64,000 nucleotides of DNA. It comes from Pseudomonadota bacterium. Its GTDB lineage: Bacteria > Pseudomonadota > Gammaproteobacteria > Steroidobacterales > Steroidobacteraceae. The translations under genes were made by a program, and so were the position numbers. Under the pieces are notes generated by a model that was not told the origin of the DNA, made no database searches, and saw only the letters and a program-made list of their open reading frames with translations. The stretch is from contig JAFAEQ010000050.1 in assembly GCA_023423935.1 (NCBI GenBank), forward strand, positions 1-64,000, given 5' to 3'. Shown here in pieces: positions 46,016 to 55,337 of the stretch. The number at the start of each line of letters is the position of its first letter. Position 1 is the stretch's first letter.

Positions 46016-47023
46016 TCAGCCGCGCAGCAGATACATCAGGCGTTCCCGGATGCGCGCGTAGTTCTCCGGCAGGAGCGGACCGAGCACGCCATGTTGTTCC
46101 GGCGGCAAGTGTGCCAGCGGATGACCTTCGGTGCGGAAGACATAATGATCGAAGAATGCCTTCCACGCCTGTCGTTCCGCGAGCGGACGCTCGGCGATGG
46201 TGATCATGCTCAGGAGCAATCCTGCGTACGGAATGTCCGGGCCGATTCTGAAAGCATCCCACCAGTAGTTCACCAATGCGTTGAACTCGCTGGTCGCTTC
46301 GACCTGATGCCACCACAGCTTGGGAATGTAGATGGCGTCGCCTGGGTGCAGCTCCGCCACCAGTGCGCGATCCCTGACTTCGCGAAAGCGCGGGAATCGT
46401 TCGTCGTCGGGCGGTGAGGAGGCTGCGAGGCTGACGGGTTGCCCAGCCATGTTGTGATCGATCGGACCCACATAGAGCTGGCCGATGGTCTCGGGCGCAT
46501 ACAGCGTGAAGCGCCGCGTGCCTGCGATTACGCATGCAACGTTGTCGAGGGTATCGTGATGCGTCGATACATTCGATGCGTGACCGATCCAGATGCGGGG
46601 CGACACCTCGGGTCTGAGAATCGGCAACACGTTCTGGCGCGCGAAGCCGGGCAGATGGCTGTCCGTCGGGACCGAACCCAGATACAAGCTTTTCTCGCCC
46701 GCACGCCCAGCCGTTGCAACGATGCTGGCGAGCCCATCCGCAAACTTGACGCGCCTGCGCTCGAAGTTGAAGCCGTTCAGCCCATCGCTGTAGTAGTACT
46801 TGCCCGCGATATTCGGCTCGCCGATGAAGATTTCAGCTGCGCCCGCTGCATCGAACTGCAGCAGATAGTCCCGCAGATGCAGCGGTGACTGTTCGGCCGC
46901 ACGGACGGCCGGCCATTGGCTCACACATCCACGTATGACGACGGGTCGGCACGGTTCCGCCACTTCCCGCAGAAATGCCTCTGGGCTGCTGAGATCGCGC
47001 GCGTCGATTTCGGGTGGGTGCAT
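46016..47023 (-). CDS. Cupin-like (JmjC-type) domain protein
   Basis: 335 residues of the cupin_8/JmjC-like family, Fe(II)/2-oxoglutarate-dependent hydroxylase fold. The metal triad is visible as His155-x-Asp157 (STHHDTLDN) and His239 (PKLWWHQ). The basic segment VIAGTRRFTLYAP between them is typical for 2-oxoglutarate binding. Cupin-like genes recur next to TonB receptors and halogenase-family genes in carbohydrate loci, so a role with the operon is likely though the substrate is unknown. It is convergent with halogenase 4 and divergent from the SET-domain gene. Confidence 0.85.
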   Translation of the reverse strand: MHPPEIDARDLSSPEAFLREVAEPCRPVVIRGCVSQWPAVRAAEQSPLHLRDYLLQFDAAGAAEIFIGEPNIAGKYYYSDGLNGFNFERRRVKFADGLASIVATAGRAGEKSLYLGSVPTDSHLPGFARQNVLPILRPEVSPRIWIGHASNVSTHHDTLDNVACVIAGTRRFTLYAPETIGQLYVGPIDHNMAGQPVSLAASSPPDDERFPRFREVRDRALVAELHPGDAIYIPKLWWHQVEATSEFNALVNYWWDAFRIGPDIPYAGLLLSMITIAERPLAERQAWKAFFDHYVFRTEGHPLAHLPPEQHGVLGPLLPENYARIRERLMYLLRG

Positions 47024-47450
47024 CGTCGGTGTACCACTCTTGTCTTCTTGATTGTTGATCCGCCGGACGCGGACGCCAGTCGACCTGGTCCCATGAGGTT
47101 AGCACCGTCCGAGAACGACATGCCTGGCTGGAAGAACTTCGACGCTAAGACAACGCTTATAGTCAAGGAGGCGAGCGGGAGCAGGGCGTGTCGCTTCGAG
47201 AGCGTTCGGCCATGCGGCTCGTTTGCTCACGAACCCCGAGTCGAGACTGACAACCCAGCTTCCACGACCATCGTCCCGCAAGCGCTCTGCTGGCGTCTGG
47301 GATCAGGCCATGAAGCCTTGAGGTGTCTCCATCGCTGAATCTGGCGGCAGGCTCGTACCTCTGATCGAACTGCCAGCTCGCGATGAACGCAGCCTGCGAT
47401 CTTTTCCATCGACCCATACGGGCAACTGGTATTCTTTTCTGTTTTTGCTG
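47024..47450. other. Intergenic region between cupin-like and SET-domain genes
   Basis: 427 bp separating divergent genes. Only noisy short frames are present. I see no repeat, RNA gene or strong promoter; control sequences for both genes must lie here. Confidence 0.4.
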
Positions 47451-47996
47451 ATGCGTAACGCGACTTGTCTCGAACGAATTGAACCCGCCTCGACGGAACA
47501 CTCCTCTCCAGCGATCGAGGAGCGTGAATCTCCGATCCACGGGCGGGGGGTTTATGCCCTCAAGAACTTTCGCACGGGCGAATTCATAACCGAGCTTCTG
47601 GGCGAGCGAATATCCTCTGACGAGTCGGATCGTCGGGCGGAGCTTCTCCCGGCGGACGGCCACACCTTTTTCTTCTGGGTCGATGACGATCTGGTGCTGG
47701 ATTGTTCCGTGAATGGCAACAGCGCCAGGTACATGAATCACCACTGCGAACCCAACTGTGAGTCGATCATTGAGGGCGATCGCGTATTGATCTATGCCAT
47801 CCGCCCCATCAGCGCGGGCGAAGAGATCACGTACGACTATCACCTGTGCTGGACGGGCGAGGAAGAGCAGGACGAACTCGACTTGTACGCCTGTCGCTGC
47901 GGGGCAGCGACGTGCCGCGGCACCATGCTCAGTCCCGAGCCGATGGAGTCCGAGGAAGAGGAAGAGGAAGAGGAAGAGGAAGAAGAAAAAGTGTAG
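47451..47996 (+). CDS. SET-domain lysine-methyltransferase-like protein with poly-Glu tail
   Basis: 181 residues from the ATG at 47451. A compact SET domain covers about 23-132: HGRGVYALKNFRTGEFI at the start, ARYMNHHCEPNC (the NHxCxPN S-adenosylmethionine motif) at 92-103 and EEITYDY at the end. A post-SET-like Cys cluster (Cys148, Cys150, Cys155) follows. The last 14 residues are almost all Glu, encoded by GAGGAA repeats (about 47952-47989). SET proteins are chiefly eukaryotic, but small versions occur in many bacteria. The substrate is unknown. It converges on the sugar dehydrogenase. Confidence 0.85.
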   Translation: MRNATCLERIEPASTEHSSPAIEERESPIHGRGVYALKNFRTGEFITELLGERISSDESDRRAELLPADGHTFFFWVDDDLVLDCSVNGNSARYMNHHCEPNCESIIEGDRVLIYAIRPISAGEEITYDYHLCWTGEEEQDELDLYACRCGAATCRGTMLSPEPMESEEEEEEEEEEEEKV

Positions 47997-48047
47997 GGAC
48001 CTGCGGCGTCGGACGAAGCCTCCCACGTCGTCATCGCAGGCGCTGCG

Positions 48048-49850
48048 TTACTGCGGTACCAGCCGGTAGATGCGGCCGTTGGGCTGGTTCAATGCGACAT
48101 AGGGAAGGCCATCCGGCCCCGTAGTCACGTCGCGAATACGGCCCATGTTCTCGATGAGTACATCTTCCTGGACGACGCGACCCTGCTCGAGGCTCACCAA
48201 TTTCAACTGCTGCTGCGCAAGCGTCGCGATCAGGATGCGGTTGCGCCACGTGGGGAAGCGATCGGCTGAATAGAAGGTGAGTCCCGCGACGCCAGGCGAG
48301 GGGCTCCAGTGAGCGCGCGGCGATTCGAAACCCTCACGTTCCGAGTCGTTGCTGACGATCGTTCCGTCGTAGTTGGTGCCGTGGGTCACCAGCGGCCAGC
48401 CGTAATTGCGACCGGGCAGGATCTGGTTCAGTTCATCTCCGCCCTTGGGACCATGCTCGGTTTCCCAAAGCTCATGCGTGGCGGGATCGATCGCAAGTCC
48501 CTGCGGATTGCGATGGCCCCAGCTCCAGATCGAGGCGATCGCCGTGGGATTCTGGACGAGCGGGTTGTCGGTGGGGATGCGGCCGTCGTCCCGGATGCGA
48601 TGAATCTTGCCAAGCGGATTGGACAGATCCTGCGCGTTCTCCTGATGGCCGCGTTCTCCGATGCTGAAGTAGAGATCACCGTCGAGAAAGGCCAGTCGAC
48701 CTCCGTAATGGGCTCCGGAGGCGATAAAGAACTCAGGATCCACTCGATAGATCAGCTGCTCATCGACCCAGTGTGTGCCGCGGATTCGGCCGCGCACGAT
48801 GGTCGTCGCGGCCGCGTCCTCGCCGCGAGGTTCGGCGAAGGTGAGGTAGATCCAGCCATTCGATGCGTACTGTGGGTGTTTCCTGACGGTGAAGAGTCCC
48901 GCCTGATCGCCGCGTTCGAATCGCACCCGCGGGGTGCCCTCGACGGTGCCGGCGGGTTTGCCTTCGCGAAACATCCATAACAGGCCGCTCTTCTGCGTCG
49001 CGAGTAGCGTTCCATCATCCAGGAGCTCGAGGGACCAGAACTCTCCGTCGATCTCCGCCAGTTTCTCGAGGCGAAAGCGCTGACCTGCCGCTTGAAGCAC
49101 ATCGCTCGACACGTCGAAGCTCTGCGTGATGCCGTCGTTCATACCTGGGGCGTCGCTCAGCGTGAACTTGTCGAAGTTGAAGACTCCGCCGCCTTCCATC
49201 CCGATGAAGCAGAGGCGATAGACGCCTTGAAGCTCACGGGCCAGGCCGATTCGCTCGGTTTTGAAATGAGCCCAGCCGCCGGTGAGGAGGGTCGCCTTTT
49301 CACCCAACGGCACGCGCTCGCCAGTGCCGAAATCTCCGGCGAACGCGACAAGTGCAAAGCGGCGGGGCGGCTCGCCTTCGCCTTTGGCGTAGCGATACTC
49401 GATGCTGCGAACGCCACTCAGGTTGATTCCGTCGTAGCACAGGTGGCTGCCGCGATCGACGTACTGGAGAAATCGCGTGTCTGCCTCCTGCGCGATGGCA
49501 TAGCCGGCGGATCGATCGTGGCGCAGGTCTTCGGCTTCGATCGTGCGTCCGATCATCAGGCTCGCAGGCGCGGCGGACAGGCGTAGGAAGCGCGCCAGCT
49601 CGTTGGCCTGCTGTTCGCTCAACGCCTGCCTGAACGCCGGCATGCCGCGAACGGGGCGGCCGTTGAGGATCGTCTGCGCGATCTGGGATTCGTCCGCCCG
49701 CTGGATGAACGTCGAACCACGAAAGCTGCCGGGATTGGATGAATGACATCCCGCACAAAGCCGCGCGTAGTCAGCCGACGCTTCAGCGAGCGCGGGTCGT
49801 GCGGAAAGCAGATACGTGAGCAGGGAAACGACGAGCAGCAGTGTTCTCAT
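48048..49850 (-). CDS. Cytochrome c / PQQ-type sugar dehydrogenase fusion
   Basis: 600 residues: signal peptide (1-22), a cytochrome c domain with heme site Cys32-x2-Cys35-His36 and likely axial Met70 (GMPAF), a roughly 130-residue region resembling a carbohydrate-binding beta-sandwich (about 100-235), and a six-bladed propeller of the soluble aldose/glucose dehydrogenase type (about 250-600, with GHRNPQGLAID and HGPKGGDELN). It should oxidise sugars in the periplasm and pass electrons to its own heme. No PQQ biosynthesis genes lie nearby. A 45-nt palindrome lies directly before the start codon. Confidence 0.87.
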   Translation of the reverse strand: MRTLLLVVSLLTYLLSARPALAEASADYARLCAGCHSSNPGSFRGSTFIQRADESQIAQTILNGRPVRGMPAFRQALSEQQANELARFLRLSAAPASLMIGRTIEAEDLRHDRSAGYAIAQEADTRFLQYVDRGSHLCYDGINLSGVRSIEYRYAKGEGEPPRRFALVAFAGDFGTGERVPLGEKATLLTGGWAHFKTERIGLARELQGVYRLCFIGMEGGGVFNFDKFTLSDAPGMNDGITQSFDVSSDVLQAAGQRFRLEKLAEIDGEFWSLELLDDGTLLATQKSGLLWMFREGKPAGTVEGTPRVRFERGDQAGLFTVRKHPQYASNGWIYLTFAEPRGEDAAATTIVRGRIRGTHWVDEQLIYRVDPEFFIASGAHYGGRLAFLDGDLYFSIGERGHQENAQDLSNPLGKIHRIRDDGRIPTDNPLVQNPTAIASIWSWGHRNPQGLAIDPATHELWETEHGPKGGDELNQILPGRNYGWPLVTHGTNYDGTIVSNDSEREGFESPRAHWSPSPGVAGLTFYSADRFPTWRNRILIATLAQQQLKLVSLEQGRVVQEDVLIENMGRIRDVTTGPDGLPYVALNQPNGRIYRLVPQ

Positions 49851-49857
49851 GGGCGAT

Positions 49858-49902
49858 CAGATCTTGCAGGGGACGACCCGGTTGGTCGTCCTGCAAGATC
49901 TG
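49858..49902 (-). promoter_or_regulatory. Large palindrome immediately upstream of the sugar dehydrogenase start
   Basis: CAGATCTTGCAG-GG-GGACGAC and GTCGTCCTGCAAGATCTG form an 18-bp stem with a 2-nt bulge and a short loop, ending 7 nt before the ATG (49850, - strand). No free Shine-Dalgarno sequence is seen between them. It could end the LytTR gene's transcript, hide the ribosome site, or be a protein-binding palindrome. Confidence 0.8.
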
Positions 49903-49945
49903 CAAAGCGCTGCTGAGAATCGAGTGCTGCGTGACGAACCGCAGC

Positions 49946-50833
49946 TCAGTGGGATGAATGCGTGCCGTGCGGCAAATCCACTTTTTGCCTGAGCAGCTCG
50001 GCACGACAGGTCTTGCTGAGCGGCAGCGTGTGGCCCGATCTCAAATGAACCGTACCGTTGCTGGATCGTCGCGTCCGGATCCGTTCGATCTGATCTACGC
50101 GCACCAGATGCGAACGATGAATACGCACGTAGTCATGTGAGGGCAGGAGGTCTTCGAGCTTGGCCATGGTGCTGCGGACCAGATAGCGCTGATCGCGCAC
50201 CGTCAGCTCGATGTAATTGCCGGCAGCGCTCGCGTGCTGGATATCGGACAGACGGATCAGGCATTGATCCGCGCCCTTGCTTACGAGCAGCGTCTCCGGA
50301 CGAGCAGGTTGTTCGACTGGTGCGGGCACTGGCGTTGCTGCCGGCACTTCGGCCGATACTTCGAGCGGTACTTCGATATGAGCGCTGGCGCGCCTGAGCA
50401 GACTGCGCCACAGCAGGTAGATCACCAGGGTCATCGCGACGAAGCGGGGCCAATAAAGCGCGAGGCTCGATACGAGAGAGCGCGTATCGCCCATCTGATC
50501 GAAGATCGTCGGCACCAGCGCGGCAACGAAGGCGAGTGCGAGACCGGCCAGGATCTGACGATGCCACGCTGCGCGGGTATCCAGGGTCGCGAACATGCGA
50601 AACGCTACTGGCGTCAGCACGAACCAGATGCCCCATTCCCGCAGCGCAATGGCGATGGTCCACGGCAGGTCCGGCGTCGTGGCCATCACCCAGGCCTGAT
50701 AGGACAGGCAATACAGACAGGTGGCTGTGATGAACGTGAGTACAGCGATGACGCCGACCCTGATCTCCCGCTTGCTCGGCCCTTTCAGCTCACCGAAGGG
50801 GATCGAGAATCTTGCCGACACTATCGTGCTCAT
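49946..50833 (-). CDS. Membrane-bound LytTR-type transcriptional regulator
   Basis: 295 residues. Four to five membrane helices fill residues about 25-160, a Pro/Ala/Val-rich linker follows, and a C-terminal LytTR DNA-binding domain spans about 190-285 (SHDYVRIHRSHLVRVDQI and the GHTLPLSKT end). No receiver domain is attached, so it is a one-component membrane regulator. The frame reaches 50986, but the ATG at 50833 precedes the first helix. It lies upstream of the sugar dehydrogenase on the same strand, with a strong palindrome between them. Confidence 0.85.
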   Translation of the reverse strand: MSTIVSARFSIPFGELKGPSKREIRVGVIAVLTFITATCLYCLSYQAWVMATTPDLPWTIAIALREWGIWFVLTPVAFRMFATLDTRAAWHRQILAGLALAFVAALVPTIFDQMGDTRSLVSSLALYWPRFVAMTLVIYLLWRSLLRRASAHIEVPLEVSAEVPAATPVPAPVEQPARPETLLVSKGADQCLIRLSDIQHASAAGNYIELTVRDQRYLVRSTMAKLEDLLPSHDYVRIHRSHLVRVDQIERIRTRRSSNGTVHLRSGHTLPLSKTCRAELLRQKVDLPHGTHSSH

Positions 50834-50930
50834 GAGCGCGTCCGTGGAGGGTCTGGGCCAGACCTGGCACCCGCCTATATATATCGCCGTGCGCACGATC
50901 CGGCCAGTCCCCGGATCCGCCGGCTTGCGA

Positions 50931-51218
50931 TCAAACCATTTCGGCAGCGGGCATTGCGCCGTGCGTGTAGCAGATGATGAGCGCAATGAACAACGCGATG
51001 AAGATTCGCGCCATCAGGTCCGCGGCCTGAGTCTCCATCGGCATTTCGATCCAGCGACGACGTTCGAACTTGCGCGGAACGAACGCACAGGCGAGCGAGA
51101 TCAGCAGCACCGCGGTGGCATCGCCACTCAATCTCGCAATCAATGATCCGACAATGAATACCAGCAGCATCGTGCGCCACAACCACAGCGGCGCGAGCAG
51201 AGAACGCAGTTCGGTCAT
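50931..51218 (-). CDS. Small membrane protein of unknown function
   Basis: 95 residues with three hydrophobic helices (about 12-28, 33-47, 66-85) and a basic loop PRKFERRRWIE. No family recognised. It lies 97 bp before the LytTR regulator on the same strand, so it may be cotranscribed with it; many LytTR regulators have a small membrane partner that controls them, which is a possibility only. Confidence 0.6.
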   Translation of the reverse strand: MTELRSLLAPLWLWRTMLLVFIVGSLIARLSGDATAVLLISLACAFVPRKFERRRWIEMPMETQAADLMARIFIALFIALIICYTHGAMPAAEMV

Positions 51219-51437
51219 TCAGCACTCCTCAAAGCGGGCGCTATGATCGAGACTCGATCGACAGTTATCAGCTTGACTCGCGATTATTGCGAGCGAGCGC
51301 GCAGAAGATGACGAGTCCCGTTGACAGCGCACAGAGGAATCTGTCCGGGCCGGGTCGCGTTGGCCGCGACACTGTCCGGGCCACGCTGTCCTCGACAAGT
51401 GGACTGCAACGACTCATTCGAAAGTGCTGCTTTGGTC

Positions 51438-51554
51438 GTCATTCCGCCGAAGGCCTGGCGAAGGCCGGGATCTCCGCGCGGGATTCCCCTCGGTCACAGG
51501 TCTGGGACCCCTGCCTACGCTGGGGTGACCCCTCGGGGCCCACGCTGGGGTGAC
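51438..51554. repeat. Dispersed-repeat-like palindromic element (GTCATTCC type)
   Basis: Starts GTCATTCC with AAGGCCGGGATCT and ends in TACGCTGGGGTGAC, the layout of the GTCATTCC...GGAATGAC intergenic repeats found in many proteobacteria. The end sequence ACGCTGGGGTGAC occurs twice (51517-51529 and 51542-51554). Confidence 0.6.
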
Positions 51555-51586
51555 ATCAATACTGAATCGGCTGTTACAGGTCACTA

Positions 51587-51629
51587 GCCGTCTGCGACTG
51601 GCCCGTCCGCGACTTGCCGTCCGCGACCA
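51587..51629. repeat. Three tandem 14-15 bp units
   Basis: GCCGTCTGCGACTG, GCCCGTCCGCGACTT and GCCGTCCGCGACCA in direct tandem, 100 bp before the next gene. Function unknown; could be a repeated protein site or simple slippage. Confidence 0.6.
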
Positions 51630-51731
51630 TTCATAGACTGATTGACACGCTGTTCACGGATCGAGCGGCACATGGAACTCGATACGGCCCGAGCAGGTCT
51701 GAGCTGCGTCAGCACCGCAGGGAGCACGGAT

Positions 51732-52433
51732 ATGGTCAAGGCCGTGTGGCTTATGGCGATGTGCATGGCGCTATCGGAACTGGCCTGTGCGCAAGTGCCG
51801 CTGCAATTGGACCAACGCGCGCGAGTAGCGCAGCTGGTGACGGCAATCCAGCTCGCGAGCCAGGAATCTTTTCTGAGCGATGACTGGTCCCCGATGGCAG
51901 CGCTTTATCCCGCACATAGCCTGGACTGTTGGGACCGCACTGGCGAGAAGCATGGGTATGCGTTTCTCTCCATGCTGCCGCTCGTGGATGTCACGGGCTA
52001 CGAAGTCACGCCATTGAAGGAGGGATACATATTCGGTCCCTCCCTCGATGCCTCGACGATGCAGGCAACGCATGTGCTACGCCTGCGCTATCGCGATTCG
52101 CTGCCGCATCTCACCTGGATCGGGCAGGGAGGTGAACATGAACGTCATTTCTATGTCGATCTGCGCAACGGCGATGCGCTGCTGGCTTATCCGTGCCCCG
52201 CGATCGAAGTCGGGGAGCAGCACGCCATCGTCACGCGTTTTCCAATGATCAGTGCGGTGAGCGCCAGGGCCATGGTCGACGGCATGACTGAGAGCGAGCT
52301 CATCTCATTGAAGCGCGACATCGTCCCGGGTCAGTTCCCGGTAAAGGCGTTCGTGCGACTGCGGCGCGCAAGCGAGCTGCCTGAAGAGCAGATCATACTG
52401 ATGCTCGACATGATCTATTCGCGCGAGAATTGA
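51732..52433 (+). CDS. Secreted protein of unknown function
   Basis: 233 residues from the ATG at 51732, which begins directly at a signal peptide (MVKAVWLMAMCMALSELACAQ). In-frame starts lie upstream at 51642 and 51672. The mature protein is mixed alpha/beta in character, with no motif I recognise. It faces the arabinofuranosidase gene convergently, with about 147 bp between, and follows two repeat elements. Confidence 0.6.
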   Translation: MVKAVWLMAMCMALSELACAQVPLQLDQRARVAQLVTAIQLASQESFLSDDWSPMAALYPAHSLDCWDRTGEKHGYAFLSMLPLVDVTGYEVTPLKEGYIFGPSLDASTMQATHVLRLRYRDSLPHLTWIGQGGEHERHFYVDLRNGDALLAYPCPAIEVGEQHAIVTRFPMISAVSARAMVDGMTESELISLKRDIVPGQFPVKAFVRLRRASELPEEQIILMLDMIYSREN

Positions 52434-52580
52434 TGGGGCGCGTCATGCAGGAGCTCGCGGCGCACGGCGGACAAGTGCCCTTGGAGCTCAAGGATTGAGA
52501 AGTTCGATTGAAGACGAAGCAGGATGGCTTCGTCGCACAGCGGCGGCTCGAGCCCGAGCCGCCGCATGCCTGAGGAATGA

Positions 52581-54140
<1,560 letters not shown>

Positions 54141-54162
54141 TCGTGTTCCTCGACAAGGATGC

Positions 54163-55155
54163 TCACAGCGTAGTGACAGTGACGTCCGCGATGTCGGCGC
54201 GGCCGAGCGGATTGCGTAACGGCAGACGGAAGGGCGGCGCTTCGATCTCGAACACATCGCCCTCCTGCGTGCGAATGCCGTCGGCGAACGACAGCGTGGC
54301 CGTTCCGAAGAAATGTACGTGCACATCGCCGGGCCGACGGAACAGCGCGTACTTGAAATGATGATGTTCGAGATTGGCGAGCGAATGGGACATGTTCGCC
54401 TCCCCGGTCAGGAAGGGTTTTTCCCAGATGCGTTCGCCATCACGCAGCAGACGACTCGTACCGCGTACATCCGCCGGCAGCTCGCCGAGCAGCAGTTCGG
54501 GCCCGAGCGCAGCAGGCCGCAACTTCGAGTGCGCAAGCCACAAATAGTTTCCGCGCTCGGTGACGTGATCGGAGAATTCGTTTCCGAGGCAGTAGCCGAG
54601 GCGTCGTGGATTGCCTTGCGAATCGATGATGTAGATGCCAGCGATTTCCGGCTCCTCGCTGCCATCCAGGGCGAACGCAGGGGAGGGCAAGGCAGTGCCC
54701 GTACCGATCACGCCGGATCCATCGCCCTTGTAGAACCATTCGGGCTGAACGCCGATCGCACCGGGCGCGGGCTTGCCGCCTTCGACACCCATGAGGAACA
54801 TGCGCATCGAATCCGTTGCCTGGCCGGCGGCTGCGGCTTTGTGCATCTTGTCGCGGCCTTCGGCCGAGCCCAGATGCGTGAGGCCCGTTCCCGTCATGTA
54901 CAAGTGAGCCGTGTCGGGATGATCGATGGGGGCGAGCAGCCGGCCTTCGCGTTGAGCGGCCTCGAGATCGATCAATTGAGAAGAGCGACGCCGCGCGATG
55001 ACGTCGTCCAGACGCTCACCGGTGCTTACGGCTTCCCATGCAAGCTCATAGGAAGACTTCACTCCGTTCAGCAACACAGCGGAGCCGTGATCTTCAGCCA
55101 CGGCGACGGCGCGCGCGTCATCGGGCAGGCGCACCTGAATCAGACGATGAGACAT
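54163..55155 (-). CDS. AraD1/GguC-type fumarylacetoacetate-hydrolase-fold protein
   Basis: 330 residues from the ATG at 55155, which has AAGGGGGA 5 nt upstream; an in-frame ATG at 55173 is less likely. It belongs to the FAH-fold group of GguC and AraD1, in which characterised members dehydrate 2-keto-3-deoxy-L-arabinonate. Visible features are the GNEFSDH metal-binding segment and the HVHFFGTATLSFADG end. Only 22 bp separate it from the arabinofuranosidase on the same strand, so release and non-phosphorylative breakdown of arabinose may be linked. No arabinose dehydrogenase or transporter is in the window. Confidence 0.82.
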   Translation of the reverse strand: MSHRLIQVRLPDDARAVAVAEDHGSAVLLNGVKSSYELAWEAVSTGERLDDVIARRRSSQLIDLEAAQREGRLLAPIDHPDTAHLYMTGTGLTHLGSAEGRDKMHKAAAAGQATDSMRMFLMGVEGGKPAPGAIGVQPEWFYKGDGSGVIGTGTALPSPAFALDGSEEPEIAGIYIIDSQGNPRRLGYCLGNEFSDHVTERGNYLWLAHSKLRPAALGPELLLGELPADVRGTSRLLRDGERIWEKPFLTGEANMSHSLANLEHHHFKYALFRRPGDVHVHFFGTATLSFADGIRTQEGDVFEIEAPPFRLPLRNPLGRADIADVTVTTL

Positions 55156-55337
55156 GTATTCCCCCTTGGCCATCGGTACGCCGGCGTGTAGGCCGCCGTG
55201 CGTCGCGCCGATGTAGCCTGCGACCGTTCGCAGCCTCGGCCGATTTTGTCTGACAACTTCCTGGCTGACAACCCTTGAGCGATGCGGGGCCTCCAGCCGA
55301 AGCGGGATCCCGGATCACAAAACGACGAGTCGCTGCT

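Noticed and set aside
47952..47989. GAGGAA array as a phase-variation switch
   Set aside because: The repeat unit is a multiple of three, so changes only alter tail length and do not turn the gene off.
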